Source: Balanoglossus misakiensis
Taxonomy: Eukaryota; Hemichordata
Assembly: GCA_040954595.2 (NCBI GenBank)
Contig: CM082576.2
Location: forward strand, 17,236,001-17,300,000
Reading direction: 5' to 3'
Length of the DNA stretch: 64,000 bases
Position 1 is the stretch's first letter, and each line of letters starts with the position of its first letter. The position numbers were made by a program, and so were the translations under genes. Of the stretch, positions 24,864 to 34,061 are shown piece after piece. Below the pieces are notes generated by a model. The model was not told the DNA's origin. It worked only from the letters and a program-made list of their open reading frames with translations, and made no database searches.

Positions 24864-25330
24864 AACAAAATGGCTGGTGACAACGTTATGACACTGGCTA
24901 ATGAACTACAGGCAATAGCCTATTCCCTTCAATTGTCTCAAGTTGGTCAGCTTGAAGATATATATGATCGCGTGAATGCTTCTCAAGATTAACTCATGGT
25001 ACTTCAACTTGAATTCTGTACTCCGAGTTTAGTGTTAGACCTTAGCCAAAGATATCATAGATAATCTCTTAGTGCTGACAAAGATGACTTTCCCTACCAA
25101 TCATTGCCGACATTTTCTGGTGAACCAGGACGATCAAGGTATACCATTCATCGAGAATAACCGCAATTACTTAATAAAGGTGTTTAATATTCCTACTATT
25201 TCAAAACTTCTGGGTGTATCCACGCGAACAGTATGGAGAAGAATGTCCAATTTTGGGCTCTCCATAGGTGGATATTACTCTGTACTGACAGATGCAGACT
25301 TGGATAACATCAAATTTTCATCAAGTTCAC
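24864..25330 (+). pseudogene. Broken N-terminal fragment of an integrase-type transposon protein (HTH region)
   Basis: Positions 25,170-25,310 encode 'IPTISKLLGVSTRTVWRRM' followed by 'LSIGGYYSVLTDADLDNI', a helix-turn-helix block. I recall it as characteristic of the N-terminus of large uncharacterised integrase-domain proteins common in aquatic animals. The preceding 'PGRSRYTIHRE' lies in a different frame followed by a stop, so there is a frameshift near 25,150. A short upstream frame (24,873-24,990, 'MAGDNVMTLANELQAIAYSL') could be its original start. The fragment ends where a dispersed repeat begins (25,325). The integrase domain is absent. Confidence 0.55.
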
Positions 25331-25465
25331 CAGCCGACTTGGAGCTATCCGCACAGGAGAATTAGGCGTTTCGGGGAAACAAACAAACAAACAAACAAAT
25401 AAAAATTAAGAAACAACAACCACCGTCATGATATAAAACGCGGTGTTTTGAATTGAGCCGCCGGC
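25325..25465. repeat. Dispersed repeat, copy 1
   Basis: It matches 30,871-31,010 over about 130 bp, including a CAAA microsatellite and the following sequence with 'CGTCATGATATAAAACGCGG'. A SINE or LINE-tail origin is possible but not shown. Confidence 0.75.
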
Positions 25466-25507
25466 TCGCGTGATCGAGCAGCTGACACAAGAAGTGGCTT
25501 GTATCAA

Positions 25508-25855
25508 CGGTCCCTTCCGTATGCTACTAGCTTAGTATATTGGTATGTATATAGCGAAAACTGCTCGACACTGTTGAATATTCACCGTATTTTAGCCTCT
25601 AAATTTTTGTCAACTTCAAAATTCCTACCCCATTTCTAAACATCGATAAACAGACTATCATATCGGCATCGATTTATCTGTCTCAGCTCTCTTACTACCA
25701 TGACTACTGGTTGTCGCTAGCGCGTAAAAATGTGCCGGTCACAGTTTTTGAGGCGCGTACCACCGCCGCCGGGCCCTAGGTCAACCAAGATACAAATTTC
25801 GAATTTTTAAGTAGTCTCACTTGTTGATACTAGCATACGGAAGGGCGGCTAGATG
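25508..25855. repeat. Inverted repeat pair around 310 bp of spacer
   Basis: CCCTTCCGTATGCTA near 25,510-25,525 faces TAGCATACGGAAGGG near 25,839-25,854, with partial complementarity extending further. This may be the ends of another MITE. No coding capacity is seen. Confidence 0.5.
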
Positions 25856-25975
25856 TCCTACTTGTGCTAAGCTCCGCATGGCAGGAAGCCAGACGCGTAG
25901 CGCAGCCCATCATGTCAAAATGTACATGTGTCTGACACCGATGGAATCCCCTGCCCTTACATACCAAACAGGCGT

Positions 25976-26396
25976 CTAGCATAGAATATATGTTGTAGCA
26001 CTAGGATTACGTAACGAAGCAAATATAAAACTCTCCTACATTAATGTGTAAAACGAAAATGTAATAGCAATGCAACAAATAATTATAATCACATGACTTC
26101 CTTAACCCTGTATAGTAATCGGTCTAACGATATACTTCCTATAGTATTAAATCGTACTTTATCTCCGAAAATAATATTTAGATCATATATCTAAGTCTTA
26201 AAACTCAGCTGAAACGTATTCTGGCGACTTGGTTACACGAACACCTGTTAAATAAACTGAGATGTTACCTTACTATTTTGTTACTCCATTAGCTGTAACT
26301 TGGACCTTCTTTTTCAGTATATGCTTGAATCTGGAATCATTTTTCAATATATCTTTCGTATATATTTCTAGTGCTACAACATATTTTCTATGCTAG
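25976..26396. mobile_element. MITE-like element with ~29-bp terminal inverted repeats
   Basis: CTAGCATAGAATATATGTTG at 25,976 faces its near-complement ending CTATGCTAG at 26,396, giving about 29 bp of inverted ends 421 bp apart. The interior is AT-rich and non-coding. It lies immediately upstream of the LINE. Confidence 0.75.
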
Positions 26397-26417
26397 AACC
26401 TTGTTACATATCTACTG

Positions 26418-27536
26418 GTGTTCTTCGAATATGTTACTAAATCTGTGGATGAGGGAAACCCAGTCGACATAGCCTACCTGGATTTCAGTAAAGCTTTTGA
26501 CAAGGTCCCACACACCAGGTTGGTGGCTAAACTAGAAGCTCATGGCATCGTCGGTAAAATTAAGTCATGGATACAGAATTGGTTAGATGGAAGAGCACAG
26601 CGAACAGTATTAAATGGTTCAGCATCTATGTGGTCTACAGTTACAAGTGGTGTCCCACAGGGGTCCGTGCTCGGTCCCATCTTATTCCTGATTTATATTA
26701 ATGACATTGACGATGCTGTAAAGTCAGTGATCCTTAAGTTTGCTGATGACACTAAACTTGGCAGAATTGTTAGGAATCAGGAGGACAAGGAGAAATTCCA
26801 GAAAGATCTTGACAACCTTGAAGCTTGGTCGGAGGAATGGCAGATGTCATTTAATGTTGACAAATGTAAGGTAATGCATGTGGGATCAACAAATCCATCA
26901 TTTAACTACACCATGAATAATAAAGCACTCACTCCAGTTGAAGAGGAAAAGGATCTGGGGGTGCTTATTCACAATTCCATGAAGACAAGTCGACACTGTG
27001 CTGAAGCAGTAAAGAAAGCAAATAGAGCCCTTGGAGTTATTAAAAGGAATATAAAGTACAAGACAAAGTTTAATATTATGCAACTATACAAGTCACTGGT
27101 TAGACCCCACATTGAATATGCTGTACAATACTGGAACCCACACTATACTAAGGATGTTGAATTAGTCGAAAAAGTACAACGAAGAGCAACAAAACTGATA
27201 CCAGAGCTTAGCCATCTCAGCTATGAATCCAGGTTAAAAGAACTTAAACTGACAACTTTAGAAGAAAGAAGAACAAGAGGGGACTTGATACAAGTATTCA
27301 GGATTGTGAAAAGAATAGATAGAGTTTCCCCAGACGTACTGTTCACATTCAGTCAACATCACAGGACAAGGGGGCACTCACTTAAATTAGCAAAATCATG
27401 CTTTCGCCTGGACTGCAGGAAATTCTTCTTCACCCAACGGATTATAGCTGAATGGAACAAACTACCTACACGTATTGTTGATGCTAAAACTGTTCTGGAC
27501 TTCAAAATAAGACTTGACAGCTACAAAGGACAATGA
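26418..27536 (+). CDS. Non-LTR retrotransposon reverse transcriptase (5'-truncated, open)
   Basis: A 372-codon frame encodes most of a LINE-type reverse transcriptase of the Jockey/CR1 group. RT blocks appear in order: 'YLDFSKAFDKVPH', 'SGVPQGSVLGPILFLIYIND', the catalytic 'LKFADDTKL' (FADD box), 'WQMSFNVDKCKVMH', then thumb/C-terminal 'YKSLVRPHIEYAVQYWNP', 'LEKVQRRATKLI', 'RGDLIQVFRI' and the terminal 'EWNKLPTRIVDAKTVLDFK'. RT blocks before the FSKAFD box and the endonuclease domain are missing, as expected from 5' truncation on insertion. The frame has no disruption, so insertion was recent. The annotated start is only the first open codon and no real initiation is implied. Confidence 0.9.
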   Translation: MFFEYVTKSVDEGNPVDIAYLDFSKAFDKVPHTRLVAKLEAHGIVGKIKSWIQNWLDGRAQRTVLNGSASMWSTVTSGVPQGSVLGPILFLIYINDIDDAVKSVILKFADDTKLGRIVRNQEDKEKFQKDLDNLEAWSEEWQMSFNVDKCKVMHVGSTNPSFNYTMNNKALTPVEEEKDLGVLIHNSMKTSRHCAEAVKKANRALGVIKRNIKYKTKFNIMQLYKSLVRPHIEYAVQYWNPHYTKDVELVEKVQRRATKLIPELSHLSYESRLKELKLTTLEERRTRGDLIQVFRIVKRIDRVSPDVLFTFSQHHRTRGHSLKLAKSCFRLDCRKFFFTQRIIAEWNKLPTRIVDAKTVLDFKIRLDSYKGQ

Positions 27537-27624
27537 GGGATTATATAAGCCAAAAGGCTTCCTTCCCTGACTGGCCATGATTTTAAATCATGGCAATCAA
27601 GATAAATCAAGATAAATCAAGATA
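27537..27624 (+). mobile_element. LINE 3' UTR: stem-loop and 10-bp tandem tail
   Basis: After the RT stop comes a 21-nt perfect palindrome (27,574-27,594, GCCATGATTT / AAATCATGGC), then about three copies of a GATAAATCAA unit ending near 27,624. LINE RTs of this group recognise a 3' stem-loop and often leave short 3' tandem repeats, which fits. Confidence 0.8.
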
Positions 27625-28397
27625 TGGCGGAGTATGATAAGCTGTCGAACATTCATTTGGCGGCCATATTTGATTTATGCAGAATATAAAGTGCAAATGA
27701 AAACAAAATATTTACAAAATTGTTCCAAATGTCATAGAGATAATTTTGAATTTTGAATTAAAAAACACTAAAGCTTACTAAGTATCATATATACTGCCCA
27801 AATATGTGTTTTAGGAATAAAGTCCGCCATATTGAATTTATGCAAATCATAAAAACTGCCCATGTCAAATATTATTCCAAAATGTTTCTTCGTGAACATG
27901 AAATAGTTTTAAACTTTAAAATCATGGTAAAAAGCGTTTATTTCTTGATATTTGGTCCAAAAATCTCCAATATTAAATTTATGCAAATTAGACATATTTA
28001 CACAAGGTGGATTCGGGTGATCTTAAGATGTTGTTCTAGACACCTCTCCAAAATGCATTTTGAAGAAAAAAATTATGTTGTAATTTGTGGTGGGTCTTGC
28101 CCTATATTGACTAGACTATTGGAAATTAGAAAAACAGAAACTGGAAAAGAAAATTGAAGTGAGTATCATTTGAATGTGTTAAAATATCTACATCTAGTTG
28201 AAATAAACAACATAACCAAAATACTAAAACTAAATTTTTTTCCTGTATTTTTTCAAGGAAACCCCAAAAGACAATGACAATATGCAATCCACCATTCAGC
28301 TGTTAAATATCAGTCTCATCTGTCAATGAAATACTGTCAATACAAGAAACTGAACTGAGTAAGGCAGGTAGGTCTTCAGCATCTTGTCTGTGTATGT

Positions 28398-28436
28398 TAC
28401 TGTGCTGTGCTGTGCTGTGCTGTGCTGTGCTGTACT
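28398..28436. repeat. TGTGC microsatellite
   Basis: About six tandem copies of a five-base TGTGC/GTGCT unit followed by degenerate copies. Confidence 0.85.
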
Positions 28437-29086
28437 GTGTGTCTGTCTTCCTGTCTGTGTGTCACAGTCTGCATTATTATTGTTATATGTAAAGATTCAC
28501 ACAGCCACATGAAACTCACATGGCTCACACACAGACAGTGGAATTTCTCCAGTGGCCACGCATGCACAGTACTCACAACACATTACACCTAACATTGACA
28601 GTGATACTCCAATAAATTTTCAGAACAAAGCGGAGATTCTGGACAGCGGCAACAATAAAACACAGAACCTTTTGAACAAGTAAGTAGAGCATTGTCACAA
28701 TTGTTTCGTTTGTTTTAAATTATCATATTTGCTTATAAATGTATAGAACTGGTGTCCCAGCATAACCCTGTGGGAAAATCACAGTTTCGCGTTGGGTATA
28801 GTGCAGTCTTCAAAGACAAGGAAAATACACAAATATACATAAATCCTTTGATTGAACATCTGAAAAAACTTCCAAATCATAAGTCTTCAGTGGGTCACAG
28901 AGCAGCGGGTTGATATTTTTTAATTGATGCATCATGCCTGAGAAATAAAAAAAAATCTCTCATTCGTAGGTGGTGCAAGAAAAGTCCCAAGAGATAGTCA
29001 ACAAGAAAGATGATTTCAACTACAGAACACAGGTGAGATTTAGGGGTTATTACACTAATTTTGGTCGATAACGCGTCGTATTCGAG

Positions 29087-29140
29087 TGATGTCCGTATTT
29101 TGACGAGTTGCGCTTCGCAACGAGTCAAAATACGGACATC
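29087..29140. repeat. 54-bp near-perfect palindrome
   Basis: GATGTCCGTATTTTGAC at the left faces GTCAAAATACGGACATC at the right, with a central GCGCTTCGCA loop. It lies in an intron of the candidate coiled-coil gene. Confidence 0.85.
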
Positions 29141-30870
29141 GCCACCCCTTTATCATACATGCCTACCTATAAAACAGTACGATTTGCGAGAATGCGCCGA
29201 GAAAAACAATTTCAAATTTGAACCGGGCGGTGGGATCACGGATGACGTGTGGGCCGTAGTATCATTTTAAGGGGGTTGGCAGCTTTCATTACGATGGGCA
29301 CATCCGCATTCTAAATAGAATTGTGTACGTTCTCTTTCAAAATATCATGTCAACAATTATTTGAATACGTTGGATGCAAAATTTGCAGAATATTTTGATT
29401 AATATGTGTAATTATGCACATGCGCATAAGACGATCGTCGGCCTTTAATTTAGTCTTTGCGATGAAGTGGTTGGTTCTTGTTTGTGGTTTGTGCTGTAGA
29501 ATGTCTGGGATTGTTATTTTTCTCTGTCAAATCAAATCAAATCAAGTGAAGTCAATATCATGGTGTTGATCCATATTTCTTGTGTGTATCCGTATCTTCA
29601 ACCAGATTAAGAGACTGGAGGAAGAACTCTCCAGCTGTCGTAACGAGTGTTCGGTGTGACAGCATGCACTCCGAGTCAAATATGCCGAAATCCAGATGCA
29701 GCTATCAAAGTACAAGGTACATGTAAGAAGAAGACATCAATTTGTGGTGGCACTTGAACACTCAGTGGGAAGGTTGGAGGCAAACTCCACACAACAACAG
29801 TGTCCAACGCAACAGAAGTTCAAAGTCAACCAGTTGTGACTGAGAGTGTGTGTGAACTGGATATTAGACATTAAAATTTGCCATTGAATATTCAGATCAC
29901 TACAGTATGCATGGTAAAACCTGTCTGAACTGTACACCAAAGTCACTGAAGAAATTAATTGCAGACGTGTCTGGTTTATAGAGGTTCTCCTATGCGAAAG
30001 GAGTTGAAAAAATGTGTTTGGTATAGACAGGCTTGTAGAATAGAAAATGTTCAGTTCAGACAGGCTATACTTTAAAATATGCCACATAATCTTCACCAGC
30101 CAACAACCATCATGATTCTGATACGATATGCTTTTGAGAGGACAGTTATTCACAAATGATTTTTTTTTCTTCGCCCCTTGACAGGCTCTCCAGGAGGAGT
30201 TCTCTTTTCAAGAAATGGCCAACATCTTGGATGTCAAGTTGCAAGAAAGCGAACATGTGCTGAACGGCATGAAGAGCTTCGTAGCCAGGTATGTGCCCGT
30301 GGTGTGTTCTCGCAACAGGTTTTGAATCACTTCAGGTCATCAAATGATTTACCACTCAAAGGGTACTGGCAAATGCTGAGAGTCTGTTTAGCGCTTTCTG
30401 TCACCTCACCTATAATTATCATCATATTTTTCCCGCCAACAGTGTTGTGGGAAGAAATGGTGACATAGAGTACAAAACAATTAAGCTGCATTTACAAACT
30501 GATTTCCTATGAATAGAGAGCCGACTTTGCCTGCGGTAGAATCCAAATGTTACAAGGTAGGACCAATGCCAAGAGATAGAGTGCTTTCACATGATGTTGT
30601 GTATTGTATATTGTGCTTCATATAAATTTTCCTATATCTTGTATAATTTATATATGTGTGTGAGTGTGTGTGTGCGTGGTTGGCTGGCGAACTGTGGTGT
30701 GGGTATAGCGCCACCAGTGGCAGAAATGGGAACAATTAATCATAAGACTGTACTTCTTTTCACGTCACTCGACTCTGATATGCTTGTTTCCATTTCTGCC
30801 ACTGGTGGCGCTGTGCATTCCAATCCAGAGCCCAGCCTGAGTTCAGATCTATATTTACACCACCACAGTT

Positions 30871-31010
30871 CACCAGCCGACTTGGAGCTATCCGCACAGG
30901 CGAATTAGGCGTTCTTTTCGGGGAAACAAACAAACAAACAAATAAAAATTAAGAAACAATAACCACCGTCATGATATAAAACGCGGTGTTTGGAATTGAG
31001 CCACCGGTCA
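30871..31010. repeat. Dispersed repeat, copy 2
   Basis: Second copy of the repeat at 25,325-25,465, differing by single bases and a shorter CAAA run. Confidence 0.75.
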
Positions 31011-31407
31011 GTGAATTGGACCAGGTTTTCTCTGGGGATATTTGCCTGAAATGTGATGTGATTTTACATCATTTTTTTTTCAAGTTTGGAGAATGAACGG
31101 CTTGTGGCAGAGCTGGAACAAGTGACCAGGGAGAGAGACCGTCTGGCAGAACAGATACAACAAGACAACCAGCTGATACAACAACAGGTGTCAAGTGCCA
31201 AGCAAAAATGTAAGTGATGGGTGAGTATTGTCACAAGATGAACCACTGCAGATTGCTGTTTGGAGTGGACACTAGCAATAGTTTTAACTCTGAAATACTT
31301 CGATACAGTTTATAAATTCAAAGACAAGAAACTGTCAAATGCAAAGATTTGCACCAAGCTGGATATGAGACCCCAGAAATGTGATAATAGATAAAGTAAC
31401 TCATTAT

Positions 31408-31514
31408 TAACCCTTTCACCCCCCCCCCCCCCCCCCAGTTGCTTCTGTAGAGGTCCAACCAATTACCATAGAAAACAATGGGTTTGGAGTGAACCATGGT
31501 GGTGAACGGATTAA
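31408..31514. mobile_element. Possible short TTAA element with internal C18 run
   Basis: TTAACCCTTTCACC at the left faces GGTGAACGGATTAA at the right (two mismatches), only 107 bp long. The left end runs into 18 consecutive C (31,419-31,436). It is weaker than the other TTAA elements because the ends are short. Confidence 0.5.
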
Positions 31515-31739
31515 ACAAGTCGTCACGTTGCATTGGCCACCAGTACATGTATGTGGTTCAGTTTAGTGTTCTACTTGTGCAAATGCTCTCCAATTTACTC
31601 TGTCCATTTTCGATGTGAAGGCTTTTATTCCATGTGTGATGATGGTAAATTTCTTTTCAGACGAACAACAGTCCACAGATGTGATCAGCACTGTGGAAGA
31701 ACAGAAAGCAAATTGTTAATGGAAAAATCACAGGTAATC

Positions 31740-32743
31740 AGACCACATCACACTATCTCCCTGATTTTTGCCACCACTATGTTCTTGCATGTCTAACCTG
31801 ATTTCGGTCGAATTTGGCACAAGAACTACTGAGAAGTGGTGGGGGTGGGGGTCATGTCTCCCCTGAGTTCTAATTCAAGGGGGCTTTGGTAAAAAGTAGG
31901 AGGAATCATAATTTGCATAACTTATAAATATCAAGAAATTAACATTTTTAATGTTTAACTGCATTTATTCCATGTTTTATAAACAATTTACATGTAAACA
32001 TGACAAAATAATAACAATTACAGTTTTTTCTACTTTAGTAGGTTTGGCAGAGGAAGACACCAGCTAGCAGCTTGTTGTACATAGATTTCTGCCAGAAAGT
32101 TTCTGGGCATGTAATTTGAAAAAGGCTGGAGAGCTGAAAATAACACTCCTGAAATTAACTTCAGAGGTCATAGAGTACTAACTAACTGCTCCCCTGTAGA
32201 GAAGTGAATTGAATAAAATTAAATGCAACTGGAAAAACAAAGTGTCTTTCTTTTATACTTTATACATACATGGGAACATTTTTCTTGTTTACATTTTAAA
32301 TATTCCAGTTTAGCTGCCCAAAATACCACTAACTGCGAAACTGGGACATAAAAGTACAAGAAAGCATTTCTAAACTTAATTACCAGTAAACATTACTGTA
32401 TTTGGAAAGTCAACAAATGACATTATCACATATAAAGATCATAAATTGAAGTGCAGCCTCACTGCTCAATTGCTTTTGTGATCTCAGAATGTATGACTCT
32501 ATTGGATGACCTTCAGGCTTTTTGTCATCAGTGTGTCTGGGCTTATAGTATCCGGAAAGTAAAATTTTACTTTCTATTTAGGGGGAATGAACTTCATTCA
32601 AACAAGGTCAAGGACAACAAATGCAGTCTTGATAATGGCCGTGACCCCAGTCTGGGAATCTGCTTAAAATTGAAAAGGTTCTACTGTCAACCCAAGCCTA
32701 ATGTTTGGGTAATAAGCCATGAACAGAAACATTCCTTTCTTGG
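31740..32743. other. Gene-free stretch
   Basis: AT-rich sequence after the candidate coiled-coil gene; it could be its 3' UTR. A 131-codon frame at 32,451-32,846 runs into a dispersed repeat and has no recognisable domain. Confidence 0.4.
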
Positions 32744-32935
32744 CCCTACTGTAGACTTTCTCACAGCCCACAGTTCGCTACAAGGCTCTTCACTGACGCG
32801 CCCTCAACCGTTTAGCAAAGGAGAAGCCCCATATGGTGTTGTGTAGCCGGGCACACATGCAATCAGACCATAAGCCTGCATGGACGATGAGAGGGGCTGG
32901 GAGAGAGTCTAGGCCCTACTGTAGCCAGGTGTTTC
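32744..32935. repeat. Dispersed repeat with inverted ends, copy 1
   Basis: It matches 46,751-46,896 for about 130 bp. The ends are inverted around GTAGACT / AGTCTA. Non-coding MITE-like element. Confidence 0.65.
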
Positions 32936-32965
32936 ATGGTTTTTCTTCCACATAAATTCACTGAG

Positions 32966-33128
32966 GTGCCCTCTAACAAACATAATTTTTCAAAACTTTG
33001 AGTCAATTTGAGGATTTCAAAAATTTCTCTGAGTCAGCCGTATATCACTGCATGTAGTGTGGAAAATGTTCTTGAGTCACCAGTGAGTTTGTTGAGTCAG
33101 TGGCGCATCATATGGGCTTAGAGGGCAT
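32966..33128. mobile_element. Short MITE family with GTGCCCTCTAA ends, copy 1
   Basis: It begins GTGCCCTCTAACAAACAT and ends TTAGAGGGCA. The interior matches 59,418-59,581 and a fragment at 55,985-56,080. About 163 bp, non-coding. Confidence 0.8.
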
Positions 33129-34061
33129 CACATTGTGAGGAAGATAGGTCCAGCACATTTTTTCCATGATTCAAAATACAGTTAATGCCATCTTTGACAA
33201 TTCTGGCAATTTCCCCATGTTTCTGGAAAAAATCGCACAAGTTATACTTTGCGAAAATGTCTTTCCTGAAAGAGAGCCCTCAAGGGTAACACATCATTAG
33301 ATATCGGCCGGACTGAACTACTCCTTTAATAGTCAAGGAGGTTGACACACCTCCTTGGTTCTAATACTCTAAGCCACCCTGAGCCAGAACCCCCAGCAAC
33401 AACTAGCTTGATCTCACAAACAGTACACTGTTTTCAGGAAATCAACATATCTACTGTGTGACAAATCAATGGACAACACGTAACTGTTCTGTGACAGAAT
33501 GGGTCAAACATCTGCAGTTTAGTATTGATGGGATGTTGTCTCTACCACTGGATAAGGTGTTGTTTTGTGTTCATGTTGATCATACTTGTCGTGACCAAAT
33601 CTACAAAAAAAACAAGAAAATGATTTTGGAAGAAAGTCTAGGCATTGTTTTGACTACAGTGACAAATAAATGTTTCTTTTATGGCGTGTTCAATGACAAC
33701 TGCATTGAGAACACTAGTATGGGGGGTCACACTCACACCATAAAGACGGTTCTGAAGTGTCTCAGATCAGAAACCGTCTTAAAAACTCGTGTGGACGATG
33801 TAAAGTGGTTCTGAAACGTCTCCGATTTGAGACGGCTTTGTCGGCCATACCTGAGCTGGTGTAAGGATTAACACCTCTCCGCAACCCATTGTCTGTGAGA
33901 CTGAGCCTCAGCGCCTATACATAAACTGTGCGTGTGTGGACACAACGTGACTCGAAAGATTAATGCTCTGTATTTACCACAGGCAAGAGTGTCTCATTTT
34001 GTTTCGTGTGTGTTAACCTGATATAGTTTCATAATTTCTGTACACAAATTTATTTACTTAC
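33129..34061. other. Region expected to hold the last ZFYVE19 exon; not identified
   Basis: Exon 8 of ZFYVE19 ends in phase 2, so at least one more coding exon must lie downstream (lower coordinates). I searched this stretch on the minus strand for the conserved EGHD-type C-terminus and did not find it. A 118-codon plus frame at 33,458-33,814 has no recognisable domain. Confidence 0.4.

Larger units (their letters stand above)
28974..31733 (+). pseudogene. Candidate 3' exons of an unidentified coiled-coil gene; in-frame TGA
   Basis: Five plus-strand exons join with consistent phases: 28,974-29,034; 29,605-29,714; 30,182-30,288; 31,085-31,210; 31,661-31,733. They have good AG acceptors and mostly good GT donors. 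The product is heptad-rich: 'IKRLEEELSSCRNE', 'KYAEIQMQLSKYK', 'ALQEEFSFQEMAN', 'LENERLVAELEQVTRERDRL', ending 'YEQQSTDVISTVEEQKANC' and TAA. The second exon has a TGA (about 29,656) between 'NECSV' and 'QHALRV' while the frame stays coding on both sides; a CGA-to-TGA change at a CpG would explain it. A possible earlier exon at 28,623 does not fit in phase. I do not recognise the family. It may be a pseudogene, a null allele or a misread base. Confidence 0.45.

Noticed and set aside
24468-24992. A 174-codon Phe-rich frame and its overlapping 133-codon twin
   Set aside because: Both are read-throughs of the 22-bp minisatellite; the repeated peptide is the same in shifted frames, which is expected from period 22 and not from a protein.
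28623-28676. Additional upstream exon of the coiled-coil candidate
   Set aside because: It has an acceptor-like site and a GTAAGT donor, but the donor leaves phase 2 while the next exon needs phase 0.
29561-30153. Last ZFYVE19 exon candidates on the minus strand with an HD dipeptide
   Set aside because: None was followed by the conserved zinc-domain tail or preceded by a usable acceptor in phase 2.
32451-32846. 131-codon plus-strand frame
   Set aside because: Its last third is a dispersed repeat shared with 46,751-46,896, and no domain or splice context supports it.
33458-33814. 118-codon plus-strand frame
   Set aside because: No recognisable domain, no splice support, and it ends in an imperfect local inverted repeat (33,743-33,833).
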